DNA from: an uncultured Eubacteriales bacterium
GTDB lineage: Bacteria; Bacillota; Clostridia; Oscillospirales; Acutalibacteraceae
Assembly (NCBI GenBank): GCA_934456435.1
Contig: CAKSHH010000001.1
Location: 248,001-312,000 of the forward strand
DNA: 64,000 bases
Reading direction: 5' to 3'
Every line of letters starts with the position of its first letter. Positions within the stretch are counted from its first letter, which is position 1. The notes below the pieces were generated by a model that saw only the letters and a program-made list of their open reading frames with translations, made no database searches and was not told the DNA's origin. Of this stretch, positions 1 through 8,906 are shown piece after piece. Both the position numbers and the translations under genes were made by a program.

Positions 1-75
1 GCTTTCACCTCAATGTAAATATTTCGGCGTCAGGAAAACAAGGTAACTGCTTGATTAACGGGCGGTTACCGAGAG

Positions 76-333
76 TCAGACTTCGTATTCGTTATTGGAA
101 TAGGCGGTTTTTACATTTGCGCCCTCTATTCTGCCGATTTTTCCGGCAAGGGAATTGATAATATCCTGCGGAGCATCAAGCGCGATGCTGATGATGTTGA
201 TGTCATGCTTGGTATATGGCAGACCCATACGTCCGAGAATATACTCGCGGTAATCGTGGAGAATGGGGTTGAGCTGATCTGCACTTTCCTTGGTTTCGAG
301 GATAATTGCCATAACCGCAACTCTTGTTTTCAT
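76..333 (-). CDS. TM1266-family iron-only hydrogenase system putative regulator
   Basis: An 85-residue protein resembling the small ACT-like TM1266 family, which travels with [FeFe]-hydrogenase maturation genes and is presumed to be regulatory; no biochemical role is established. Seen here: start MKTRVAVMAIIL, a mid-protein HDINIISIAL segment and a C-terminal GRIEGANVKTAYS, typical of the family. The ATG follows an AGGAGG site at good spacing. The next minus-strand gene lies off the left edge; bases 1-75 hold a GAGGTGA-like site that could serve it. hydF lies 38 kb away in this window, so the hydrogenase maturation genes are not all together. Function rests on family resemblance only. Confidence 0.8.
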   Translation of the reverse strand: MKTRVAVMAIILETKESADQLNPILHDYREYILGRMGLPYTKHDINIISIALDAPQDIINSLAGKIGRIEGANVKTAYSNNEYEV

Positions 334-382
334 ATTGATAACCTCCTGAAATCAAAAATATACTGTTGTTTTCAACAATAAA

Positions 383-411
383 ATTATAACAGAATTAAGA
401 TTGTTAGTCAA
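383..411 (-). promoter_or_regulatory. Sigma-A promoter for the TM1266-family gene
   Basis: On the minus strand, TTGACT (406-411) and TATAAT (383-388) are separated by 17 bases. Just downstream, over the predicted transcription start (361-380), lies an inverted repeat with arms close to TAYTGTTG and CAACARTA around TTTT, placed like a repressor operator. Confidence 0.75.
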
Positions 412-456
412 TATTATTTCTCTTTCATACAATATTATGCATCTGCACAAAAGCTC

Positions 457-485
457 TTGACAAAATGGAAAACCGAGGGTAGAAT
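457..485 (+). promoter_or_regulatory. Sigma-A promoter for gdhA
   Basis: TTGACA (457-462), a 17-base spacer and TAGAAT (480-485). The predicted transcript starts near 492, giving a leader of about 105 nt that contains the attenuator-like element. Confidence 0.75.
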
Positions 486-500
486 ATAACGCATAAAGAA

Positions 501-1932
<1,432 letters not shown>

Positions 1933-1981
1933 GGACGATTCGTACAAGTTGCCTGACATTTACCGATTGGAGGGAATGACT

Positions 1982-2776
1982 GTGAAGTTTACAAAGATGC
2001 AGGGGCTCGGAAACGATTATATTTATGTCTGTGCAAAAACCGTTCCCGAAAATATTGAGGAGCTTTCAATTAAGCTCTCGGATCGACATTTCGGCATCGG
2101 CTCGGACGGAATGATATGGATACTGCCGTCGGATAAAGCCGATTTTGCAATGAGAATATTCAATGCCGACGGAAGCGAAGCAATGATGTGCGGCAACGGT
2201 ATACGCTGTGTCGGAAAATATGTTTTTGACAAGGGCTTGACGAACAAGAAGACGATAACGGTCGAGACCTTGTCGGGTATAAAGACGCTTGAGTTGACCG
2301 TGGAGAAAGGAAAGGTTAGTTCCGTTTGCGTGGATATGGGGAAGGCTTCACCCGGACTTGTGAACAGGGTAGAGGTCTGCGGAACGGATGTTGAGTATAT
2401 TCCCGTGTCGGTCGGAAATCCGCACGCGGTAATATTTGTTGACGATATCGCAAAAGCGCAGATAAATACGGTCGGTCCCGCGATGGAGCACAACGAAAGA
2501 TTCCCCGACGGAGTGAACGTGGAGTTTGTCCAGGTTCTCTCGGACAGAAGCCTGAGAATGAGAGTGTGGGAGCGCGGAAGCGGAATCACAATGGCGTGCG
2601 GAACAGGCTCGTGTGCAACCGTTATGGCGGCAATCTCAATAGGACTTTGCAGCTATGATACGGACGTTGCGGTGGAGCTTGACGGCGGTACGCTGACGAT
2701 AAATATTGCACAGGATAATTCCGTTAAAATGACGGGTCCGGCAGAAATATCTTATGAGGGAGAAGTTGATGTATGA
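1982..2776 (+). CDS. dapF: Diaminopimelate epimerase
   Basis: A 264-residue enzyme converting LL- to meso-diaminopimelate for lysine and peptidoglycan. The two catalytic cysteines are visible in MCGNGIRC (Cys70) and ACGTGSC (Cys206), and the N-terminus MKFTKMQGLGNDYIYV is the family signature. I start at the GTG at 1982, which is 7 bases after GGAGGG; the ATG at 1976 would touch the ribosome binding site. The stop overlaps the dapL start in ATGA, indicating translational coupling. Together dapF and dapL carry the last steps of the aminotransferase variant of the DAP pathway. Confidence 0.95.
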   Translation: MKFTKMQGLGNDYIYVCAKTVPENIEELSIKLSDRHFGIGSDGMIWILPSDKADFAMRIFNADGSEAMMCGNGIRCVGKYVFDKGLTNKKTITVETLSGIKTLELTVEKGKVSSVCVDMGKASPGLVNRVEVCGTDVEYIPVSVGNPHAVIFVDDIAKAQINTVGPAMEHNERFPDGVNVEFVQVLSDRSLRMRVWERGSGITMACGTGSCATVMAAISIGLCSYDTDVAVELDGGTLTINIAQDNSVKMTGPAEISYEGEVDV

Positions 2777-3957
2777 TGAAGCCTAATATGCACTACACCG
2801 AGCTGAAAGACACTTATCTTTTCAACACGATATACAGAAAAACCGATGAATACCTTGCGAAAAATCCGGGTCAAAAAGTCCTGAAGCTCGGAGTCGGCGA
2901 CGTCTCGTTCCCTCTTTGCAAAAAGGTTATCGAGGCTCTTCACGAGGCGGTTGACGATCAGTCGAGGATTGAAACCTTCCATGGATATATGCCCGAACAC
3001 GGCGCGATGTTTCTGCGAGAGGCAATAGCAGGTTATTACTCACAGCGCGGAGTTCAAAAGACAACCGATGAAATTTTTGTTTCCAGCGGAGCCTGTGACG
3101 ATCTGGGCGACATACTTGAAATGTTTGACGTTGACAACACGGTGCTGGTAATCGAGCCTGCTTATCCCGAATATGTTGACACAAACATACTTTCCGGCAG
3201 AAAGGTTCTTCATCTTCCTGCGGGCGAGGCGGACGGATTTCTTCCGCTTCCCGACGAGAGCATTGATGCAGATATAATCTATATGTGCTCGCCGAACAAC
3301 CCGACGGGCTCGGCCTACAACCGTGAAAAGCTCAAGAAATGGGTTGACTATGCCAACTCAAAGGGTGCGGTGATACTTTATGATGCCGCTTATGAAATAT
3401 TTATTGAGGACGAGGATGTGCCCCACAGCATTTATGAAATTGACGGTGCCGATACCTGCGCAATAGAGATATGCTCGTTTTCAAAGACGGCAGGCTTTAC
3501 GGGTACAAGAGTCGGCTATACCGTCGTTCCGTCAAAGCTTGAAAGAATGGGCGTGAACCTTAACGCCGTTTGGTCAAGAAACCGTGAAACGAGAACAAAC
3601 GGTATCTCGTATATTCTTCAAAAGGGTGCCGCCGCTGTGTTCACGGACGAGGGACAGGAGCAGATTCACGAAAGCATTTCCGTTTACAAGAAAAACGCAA
3701 AGGTTATTATGAATGCGCTTGACGAGTGCGGAATATGGTATGTCGGAGGTAAAAACTCCCCGTATATTTGGATGAAATGTCCCAACGGTATGGATAGCTG
3801 GTCGTTCTTTGATTATCTGCTCAATGAGCTTCAGATTGTCGGCACGCCCGGCGTCGGATTCGGCTCGTGCGGCGAGGGATTTTTGAGACTTTCCGCTTTC
3901 GGAGACCCGGAGGATACGGTTGAAGCGGCAAAGAGGATTTCAAAACATTTTAAGTAA
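2773..3957 (+). CDS. dapL: LL-diaminopimelate aminotransferase
   Basis: A 394-residue class I/II PLP aminotransferase that makes LL-diaminopimelate from tetrahydrodipicolinate using glutamate, bypassing the succinylase, acetylase and dehydrogenase branches. Seen: the DapL-type start MHYTELKDTYLFNTIYRKTD, the GVGDVSFPL segment, CSPNNPTGSAYNRE, and the Schiff-base lysine in SFSKTAGFTGTRVGY (Lys238 counting from the first ATG). Two adjacent ATGs (2773, 2776) are possible; GAGGGAG lies about 10 bases upstream. Coupling to dapF and closeness to gdhA fit its need for glutamate. A terminator follows. Confidence 0.93.
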   Translation: MMKPNMHYTELKDTYLFNTIYRKTDEYLAKNPGQKVLKLGVGDVSFPLCKKVIEALHEAVDDQSRIETFHGYMPEHGAMFLREAIAGYYSQRGVQKTTDEIFVSSGACDDLGDILEMFDVDNTVLVIEPAYPEYVDTNILSGRKVLHLPAGEADGFLPLPDESIDADIIYMCSPNNPTGSAYNREKLKKWVDYANSKGAVILYDAAYEIFIEDEDVPHSIYEIDGADTCAIEICSFSKTAGFTGTRVGYTVVPSKLERMGVNLNAVWSRNRETRTNGISYILQKGAAAVFTDEGQEQIHESISVYKKNAKVIMNALDECGIWYVGGKNSPYIWMKCPNGMDSWSFFDYLLNELQIVGTPGVGFGSCGEGFLRLSAFGDPEDTVEAAKRISKHFK

Positions 3958-3966
3958 AAAACAAAC

Positions 3967-3998
3967 AACGGCATGATGCTAAATCGTGCCGTTGATTT
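3967..3998. terminator. Bidirectional terminator after dapL
   Basis: An 11-bp stem (3967-3977/3983-3993) with loop GCTAA, followed by a T-rich tract on the plus strand and preceded by A-rich sequence that gives a U tract on the minus strand. It lies between convergent dapL and the minus-strand gene ending at 4016. Confidence 0.8.
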
Positions 3999-4015
3999 TA
4001 TAGTAGTTTTATTAT

Positions 4016-4549
4016 TCATTGAAAGCAGTATGCGACTGTCAGTCTTTTTCCGTCAAGATAGCTTTGGACGGATTCAAAATCGGTCGGACTTGTCTTGTTT
4101 GAGTAACAGTTATACACCCTTGCTTTGCCGCCGATATTGCGGACAAAGACAAAATGCTTTCCTTTTGTCGGCTTTTTAGCGTCGTTCCACAGTCCTAAAA
4201 TGAAACAGTCGCAGTCGCTGAAAATTTCAGCTAACTGAGATTCGCTGCGGACGGTCTTGTGCGAAAGCTCGTGGTCATTCAGATATTTTTCGATTTTCAG
4301 CATCTTATTGCCGAAAAGTCCGAACAGTATAGCCGAATAGGGATATATTTCCCTGGCAATATCGGCAGGGTCGGCACGTCTGCGCTTACGGTACATAAGA
4401 TTATAAAGAGCAATCACGCCGCAGCCGTTGTATGACATCGGAAAAAGTCCGTATCTCATGCCTGACACGGAACAGTTACGCTGTCCGTTTATGAAGCCGT
4501 CACCGACTTTGATCTGCTTATTGAAAGCATAATTTCTTTTATTCAACAT
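4016..4549 (-). CDS. Putative papain-fold (C39-like) cysteine peptidase or transglutaminase-like protein
   Basis: A 177-residue cytoplasmic-looking protein with no signal peptide. A Cys-His-Asn arrangement like that of small C39/papain-fold domains is visible: Cys43 in YNGCGVIALYN, His132 in KGKHFVFVRN and Asn147 in RVYNCYS. The segment FVNG-like start and a helical middle support a compact single domain. It has its own strong promoter and is convergent with dapL. No partner gene is adjacent, so its substrate is unknown; it could also be a catalytically inactive structural homologue. I do not recognise a named family. Confidence 0.55.
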   Translation of the reverse strand: MLNKRNYAFNKQIKVGDGFINGQRNCSVSGMRYGLFPMSYNGCGVIALYNLMYRKRRRADPADIAREIYPYSAILFGLFGNKMLKIEKYLNDHELSHKTVRSESQLAEIFSDCDCFILGLWNDAKKPTKGKHFVFVRNIGGKARVYNCYSNKTSPTDFESVQSYLDGKRLTVAYCFQ

Positions 4550-4564
4550 ATTATCACCGCTTAT

Positions 4565-4593
4565 ATTATAATTTTGTAATTTGCTGTTGTCAA
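4565..4593 (-). promoter_or_regulatory. Consensus promoter for the C39-like gene
   Basis: Perfect consensus on the minus strand: TTGACA (4588-4593), 17-base spacer, TATAAT (4565-4570). Confidence 0.85.
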
Positions 4594-4607
4594 ACTGTAT
4601 TTTGGTG

Positions 4608-4636
4608 TTGATTTTGTCGGAATATAGTAATATAAT
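4608..4636 (+). promoter_or_regulatory. Promoter for the MATE exporter gene
   Basis: TTGATT (4608-4613), 17-base spacer, TATAAT (4631-4636), about 40 bases before the start codon and divergent from the promoter at 4565-4593. Confidence 0.75.
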
Positions 4637-4677
4637 AGCTCGGTAGAATTGATATTTTAATGAGGAGTATTTTAAAC

Positions 4678-6054
4678 GTGGCTAAGAATAAGTTTGAAAT
4701 TGATATGATAAACGGCACAATAATGAACAAGCTTATTTCGTTCGCTTTGCCGTTGATGCTGTCGGGCATTTTGCAGCTTTTGTTCAATGCAGTCGATATA
4801 ATCGTCGTCGGCCGATTCAGCGGTAGCCAGTCGCTTGCCGCGGTCGGTTCAACGTCGTCGCTTATAAATATGCTGACCAATCTTTTTATTGGTATATCCC
4901 TCGGCGCAAATGTACTTGCCGCAAGATTTTATGCGGCAGGAAAGCACAAGGAAATGTCGGAAACCGTCCACACCTCAATCATGACGGCGCTTGTCAGCGG
5001 AGTGATAATGATTTTTGTCGGCGTTATGTTTGCACGTCCTGCGCTGGAGCTGATGGATACGCCGTCCGACGTTATCGACCTTGCAACGCTTTATATGCGT
5101 ATTTATTTTGTCGGAATGCCGTTCTTTATGCTGTATAACTACGGAGCGGCGATACTACGAGCTGTCGGCGACACCAAAAGGCCGCTTATTTTCCTTATTG
5201 TGTCCGGCGTGGTAAATGCGTGCCTGAATCTCTTGCTTGTAATTGTTTTCAAGCTCGATGTTGCCGGTGTTGCCATCGCAACCGTTATTTCGCAGATGAT
5301 TTCGTGTGTGCTTGTAATTATCTGTCTTTATAAAACCGACGCGGTCTATCAGCTTCGTTTCAAAAAGCTGAGAATCAAATGGTCGTACCTCGGTCAGATA
5401 TTCAGAATAGGTATTCCTGCCGGAATACAGAGCACGCTTATTAGCTTTTCCAACGTTCTCTTGCAGTCGTCCGTCAATTCGTTCGGCTCAATCGCAATGG
5501 CAGGCTACACGGCGGCAAACAATATTCTCAGCTTCCTTTATATGGCGGCGAATGCAATCACACAGGCTTGTATGAGCTTCACCAGCCAGAATTACGGCGC
5601 GCGCAAGCCCAAGAGAATGGACAGAGTGCTGGTTGACGGACTGATTTTGCAGGTCGTTTTCTGCCTCACACTCGGTGTGCTGGCTTATGTTTTCGGAAAT
5701 CAGGTTTCAAGCATTTACACCGACGACCCGAACGTTATAAAGTGCTCCGTTGAGATTATTGCGCTGACAACCGTTCCGTATTTCCTGTGCGGATTTATGG
5801 ATACGTTTCCCGGAGTTCTTCGCGGAATGGGTCGCTCCACCGTGCCGATGATACTTTGTCTTATCGGTACCGTCGGAGTCAGAATTATTTGGATTTACTT
5901 CTTTTTCCCGCACAACAGAACCCTCGGCTATCTGTTTGTTTCGTATCCGGTTTCGTGGATAGCGACGATTTTGATGCAGCTCGTTTACTATTTTGTCATC
6001 AGAAAAGAGGTTCATCGCGAGCTGAATTCCCTGCCTGAGTATTCTCCGCGATAA
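4678..6054 (+). CDS. MATE family efflux transporter
   Basis: A 458-residue polytopic membrane protein of the multidrug and toxin extrusion family, which exports drugs or metabolites using Na+ or H+ gradients. About 12 hydrophobic segments are visible. The MATE hallmarks are LISFALPLMLSGILQLLFNAVD near the N-terminus, VGRFSGSQSLAAVGSTSSL, and the matching second-half pattern IGIPAGIQSTLISFSNVLLQ. I favour the GTG at 4678 because TGAGGAG is 10 bases upstream; the upstream ATG at 4660 has no binding site. It is transcribed alone from the promoter at 4608-4636. The substrate cannot be inferred. Confidence 0.92.
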   Translation: MAKNKFEIDMINGTIMNKLISFALPLMLSGILQLLFNAVDIIVVGRFSGSQSLAAVGSTSSLINMLTNLFIGISLGANVLAARFYAAGKHKEMSETVHTSIMTALVSGVIMIFVGVMFARPALELMDTPSDVIDLATLYMRIYFVGMPFFMLYNYGAAILRAVGDTKRPLIFLIVSGVVNACLNLLLVIVFKLDVAGVAIATVISQMISCVLVIICLYKTDAVYQLRFKKLRIKWSYLGQIFRIGIPAGIQSTLISFSNVLLQSSVNSFGSIAMAGYTAANNILSFLYMAANAITQACMSFTSQNYGARKPKRMDRVLVDGLILQVVFCLTLGVLAYVFGNQVSSIYTDDPNVIKCSVEIIALTTVPYFLCGFMDTFPGVLRGMGRSTVPMILCLIGTVGVRIIWIYFFFPHNRTLGYLFVSYPVSWIATILMQLVYYFVIRKEVHRELNSLPEYSPR

Positions 6055-6057
6055 GGC

Positions 6058-6086
6058 TTGACAACACGGTATTGCCGTGATATAAT
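6058..6086 (+). promoter_or_regulatory. Consensus promoter with a palindrome in the spacer
   Basis: TTGACA (6058-6063), 17-base spacer, TATAAT (6081-6086). The spacer holds CACGG-TATTG-CCGTG (6065-6079), an inverted repeat placed where a repressor would block polymerase. It drives the short RNA and leader at 6093-6174. Confidence 0.85.
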
Positions 6087-6092
6087 ATCGCT

Positions 6093-6174
6093 ACTGCCAC
6101 CGGGTAGAGATGCAATTTTGCGTTCGTTGACACATCGTTAGGTCTTTGAAGATGTGTCTGCGGACGCTTTTTTG
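6093..6174 (+). ncRNA. Short leader RNA or sRNA ending in an intrinsic terminator; candidate riboswitch
   Basis: A transcript of about 82 nt is bounded by the perfect promoter at 6058-6086 and a strong terminator: stems GCGTTCGT/GCGGACGC (6120-6127/6160-6167) and GACACATC/GATGTGTC (6129-6136/6151-6158), then six T. Upstream, CTACT/GGTAG and an ATGCAA/TTGCGT pairing can form; the latter uses 6120-6123 and so competes with the terminator base. The GGGTAGAGATGC stretch faintly recalls a lysine-riboswitch core, but the rest of that riboswitch is missing. Since the gene downstream looks like a pnuC remnant, an NAD+-linked pnuC leader is the better guess. Unproven. Confidence 0.5.
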
Positions 6175-6190
6175 TTTGGAGGAAAACCTA

Positions 6191-6334
6191 ATGACTAAGA
6201 AAAAGTATTTTGCAAAAGGGGAGCTTCTGCTCTGGAGCTGTTCCGTGATTATAATTACGGTATCCTTTGTTTTGTTTGAAAGGCATGGCTTTGTCAGTTG
6301 GAAGAGAATGAAAAAAGCGCAGCAGGAACAATAA
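6191..6334 (+). pseudogene. Probable truncated pnuC (nicotinamide riboside transporter N-terminus)
   Basis: A 47-codon frame with a good site (TTGGAGG, 8 bases before ATG). The first 35 residues (MTKKKYFAKGELLLWSCSVI and on to SFVLFERHGF) resemble the first membrane helix of clostridial PnuC proteins, which have about 200 residues and seven helices. After FVSW the resemblance stops and a short basic tail KRMKKAQQEQ ends the frame; I find no remaining PnuC sequence before the terminator at 6364. Most likely a deletion remnant that kept its promoter and leader. It could instead be a genuine single-helix small membrane protein. Confidence 0.5.
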
Positions 6335-6363
6335 AAATGTCTTGCCGCGCCGATAGGTATAAT

Positions 6364-6396
6364 AAAACAGGGACTGCTGCAGTCCCTGTTTTTATG
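6364..6396. terminator. Bidirectional terminator
   Basis: Nearly perfect palindrome with AAAACAGGGACTG (6364-6376) and its complement ending in a T run (to 6393), between the plus-strand pnuC remnant and the minus-strand gene ending at 6404. Confidence 0.85.
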
Positions 6397-6403
6397 TGTC
6401 AAA

Positions 6404-7375
6404 TCAATACTTGTATGTATTCTGCTGTGTCCATGCGCCGTGAACTGTTGCGGACGGCTTGAGACCGAGTACATTTGCTGTTCCTGTACCGTTAAGCGGC
6501 TGGTTGATGGAACTGTTTACAAGCATTCCATTTGCGCCTACCGTTGCTTTAAGAGTAACGCCGGGATAGTTGATATCCGCCTGAGTAACCTTGATCGGTC
6601 CGAGGTCAACGCTTGCAAGATCAAGCGGAGCCGCGCACTGATCGGCATACTTGGGCGTCGGGTTTTCAAGAGTTGTTTTTTCTGCGATTGTAACGATTGT
6701 TACAACGTAGTTTGAACCGCTCTTTGTGATGCTTGCCGATTTAACGCCTGCAGCCTGAAGTCTTGTTCTCGGAAGATAGTCGCTCGCCTTTGTCTTGTCA
6801 GCGGCTACGCCGTTTGTGAAAGTCTGAGAGTAGGTTGACGGCTTTGCATACTTTGAAAGAACATTCTCGTTGATAATTTTCTTAAGAGCGTTGCTGTCAG
6901 GCTTCATTGTGTCAACAACGATTGAGATTGCCTCATTCTTTGTAACAGAGAGCTTCGGAGCCTTGGCCGTTGCCTTGATAGCGTTGTTGTAGTAAGCAAC
7001 GATCTGCTCTTTTGAATACTTGGTCGGATCGGTTGCTGCTGCCGAGGAACCGCCGGTCGAGCCTGTGCTCGAAGAGCCCGAACCTGTTGATGAGCTGCCG
7101 CCTGTTGACGTGCTGCCGCTTGCGTCCGCTGTCGGATCCGTTACATCTGTGCCGCTTGCGTCGGGAACGATTGTCTGATCGCCGCCTGAGGGCGTTGATG
7201 CGTCGCCCGTGCCGGTGCCGCCCGTACTACCGCCGGATGTTGCCACAGTGGCAGGAGTGTTTTTTGCTACTTCAACGACGGCATTGCTGTATTTGCCGAT
7301 GCCGATTACGGAAGAAACGCAGATTGCGCCAACGCAGAGAAAGACCGTAACTGACTTGATGATGGTTTCTTTCAT
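6404..7375 (-). CDS. Secreted or membrane-anchored protein with Ser/Gly/Thr-rich linker
   Basis: A 323-residue protein of unknown function. Residues 1-30 form an uncleaved or cleavable signal (MKETIIKSVTVFLCVGAICV), residues about 45-115 are a low-complexity Gly/Ser/Thr/Asp linker, and the rest is a soluble domain of about 200 residues containing YSKEQIVAYYNNAIKATA and a two-part beta-rich tail. No lipobox or sorting motif is visible. The start at 7375 is 9-10 bases after GGGGG; an upstream in-frame ATG lacks a site. It lies 49 bases after a small three-helix membrane protein and probably shares its transcript. Extracytoplasmic location is inferred from the signal and linker. Confidence 0.7.
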   Translation of the reverse strand: MKETIIKSVTVFLCVGAICVSSVIGIGKYSNAVVEVAKNTPATVATSGGSTGGTGTGDASTPSGGDQTIVPDASGTDVTDPTADASGSTSTGGSSSTGSGSSSTGSTGGSSAAATDPTKYSKEQIVAYYNNAIKATAKAPKLSVTKNEAISIVVDTMKPDSNALKKIINENVLSKYAKPSTYSQTFTNGVAADKTKASDYLPRTRLQAAGVKSASITKSGSNYVVTIVTIAEKTTLENPTPKYADQCAAPLDLASVDLGPIKVTQADINYPGVTLKATVGANGMLVNSSINQPLNGTGTANVLGLKPSATVHGAWTQQNTYKY

Positions 7376-7424
7376 TGATAATGACCCCCATTTTTTATTT
7401 GTTAGCATGATGCTAAAAGCCTGA

Positions 7425-7718
7425 TTACATATTCATAACGATCACGGCGCATATAATGCAGAGAACGACCATTATGAAGTTGAGATTTCCGGAAATGTAG
7501 TTTTCTTTTTTCTTGTGAATACCGTCAAGAAGAACAACGGCGGCTATTGCAAGAATAAATATTCCGAAAAATATCGCAGTATACTTGCCGAAGAACATCG
7601 CAATGAGAAAGGCGAGGAACGATATCATTGAAAAAATTGTGACAATGAGCCACGGAAGAGTCATCTTTTCGGAAAAGAATCCCGATTCAGTACTCTTGTT
7701 CTGTTTTTTGCTCAACAT
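7425..7718 (-). CDS. Small three-helix membrane protein
   Basis: A 97-residue hypothetical membrane protein. Three hydrophobic segments are visible (about residues 20-43, 47-65 and 79-97) after a polar, lysine-rich N-terminus MLSKKQNKSTE. The start at 7718 follows AGGAGGG at 5-6 bases; a longer reading from 7748 has no binding site. It is first in a likely two-gene unit with the secreted protein at 6404-7375. No family recognised. Confidence 0.7.
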   Translation of the reverse strand: MLSKKQNKSTESGFFSEKMTLPWLIVTIFSMISFLAFLIAMFFGKYTAIFFGIFILAIAAVVLLDGIHKKKENYISGNLNFIMVVLCIICAVIVMNM

Positions 7719-7738
7719 ATATCCCTCCTGTCTATAAA

Positions 7739-7767
7739 ATGATATCAAAAAAATATAGTTTCGTCAA
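7739..7767 (-). promoter_or_regulatory. Promoter for the membrane protein pair
   Basis: TTGACG (7762-7767), 17-base spacer, TATCAT (7739-7744) on the minus strand. Confidence 0.65.
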
Positions 7768-7866
7768 GGTTCTTTTATTATTGACAGGGTATGCATAATG
7801 CACAAATTTTAGATAAAAATTATGTTCAAGTTTAAAGATTTATTCTGTGACTTTTCAGTAAAACTG

Positions 7867-7875
7867 TGTTATAAT
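7867..7875 (+). promoter_or_regulatory. Extended -10 promoter for the phoH operon
   Basis: TGTTATAAT (7867-7875) is an extended -10 box about 65 bases before phoH. There is only a weak -35 (TGTGAC, 7846-7851, 18-base spacer). Confidence 0.5.
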
Positions 7876-7940
7876 ACTAACGGATAAAAAGTTTTTTATT
7901 TATTTTTAATAAAATATTTCCGGAAGGCGGAGATCAGAGG

Positions 7941-8906
7941 TTGTTTGAACAGATAATAAATTTTGAAAGGATGGAGCAGGCGGTCAGCCTTTTCGGCAGC
8001 TTTGACGAGAATATCAAATACATAGAAAAGAAATATTCCGTCAGCGTTACCTGCCGCGGCGCGCAGATGAAAATCAGCGGCGAAGCCGAGAACGTTTCAC
8101 TTGCCGTCAGGGCGATAAACGGTTTGCTCGATCTTATAAACAAGGGTGAGGCTCTCAACGAGCAAAACGTCAGGTACGTTACCTCGCTTGTCGACGAGGG
8201 CGGCGAAGATCAGCTCAAGGGAATGAGCAGCGACTGTATCTGCGTGACAACAAAGGGCAGACCCGTCAAGCCGAAAACTCTCGGCCAGGAAAAATATGTT
8301 CAGGCGATTCGCGACAACACGATTGTCATCGGCGTCGGTCCTGCCGGAACGGGAAAAACCTATCTCGCCGTTGCGATGGCTGTCAGGGCTTTCCGCGCCA
8401 AGGAGGTCAACCGAATCATTCTGACAAGACCTGCCGTTGAGGCAGGCGAGAAGCTGGGCTTCCTGCCGGGTGATCTTCAGCAGAAGGTCGATCCATATCT
8501 CCGACCGCTTTACGACGCGCTGTTCGATATGCTCGGTGCCGAAAATTTCCAGCGGTATCAGGAAAAGGGAAACATCGAAGTCGCTCCGCTTGCCTATATG
8601 AGAGGACGAACCCTCGACGACAGCTTTATCATTCTTGACGAGGCGCAGAACACGACGACGGAGCAGATGAAAATGTTTCTCACCCGTCTCGGCTTCAACT
8701 CAAAGATGGTCGTTACGGGAGATGTTACTCAAATTGACCTGCCCGACGGCAAGCGTTCGGGACTGGTTGAGATAACGAAAATATTAAAAAATGTTGAGGA
8801 TATTAAAACGGTCAGATTTTCCGAAAAGGATGTTGTACGACACAAGTTGGTACAGGATATCATCAAGGCGTACGAAAAATATGAGGAGGCAAAGAAAAGA
8901 AAATGA
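7941..8906 (+). CDS. phoH: PhoH-family ATPase
   Basis: A 321-residue cytoplasmic ATPase of the PhoH/YbeZ family, linked to RNA metabolism and ribosome quality through its constant partner YbeY. Seen: an N-terminal KH-like region (about residues 1-90), Walker A GPAGTGKT (residues 133-140), the RPAVEAGEKLGFLPGDL segment and Walker B FIILDEAQN. The start is a TTG at 7941, 8 bases after GGAG; homologues begin at this point. The stop overlaps the ybeY start by four bases. First gene of the phoH-ybeY-era-yqzL-recO-mutS2 operon. Confidence 0.93.
   Translation: MFEQIINFERMEQAVSLFGSFDENIKYIEKKYSVSVTCRGAQMKISGEAENVSLAVRAINGLLDLINKGEALNEQNVRYVTSLVDEGGEDQLKGMSSDCICVTTKGRPVKPKTLGQEKYVQAIRDNTIVIGVGPAGTGKTYLAVAMAVRAFRAKEVNRIILTRPAVEAGEKLGFLPGDLQQKVDPYLRPLYDALFDMLGAENFQRYQEKGNIEVAPLAYMRGRTLDDSFIILDEAQNTTTEQMKMFLTRLGFNSKMVVTGDVTQIDLPDGKRSGLVEITKILKNVEDIKTVRFSEKDVVRHKLVQDIIKAYEKYEEAKKRK

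Noticed and set aside
361..380. Canonical Rex binding site
   Set aside because: Half-sites are similar but the centre is too short for the standard 18-bp box; kept only as an operator-like repeat.
6093..6174. Lysine riboswitch (L-box)
   Set aside because: GGGTAGAGATGC recalls the 5' core, and lysine genes are nearby, but the leader is half the needed length and the later conserved stems are absent.
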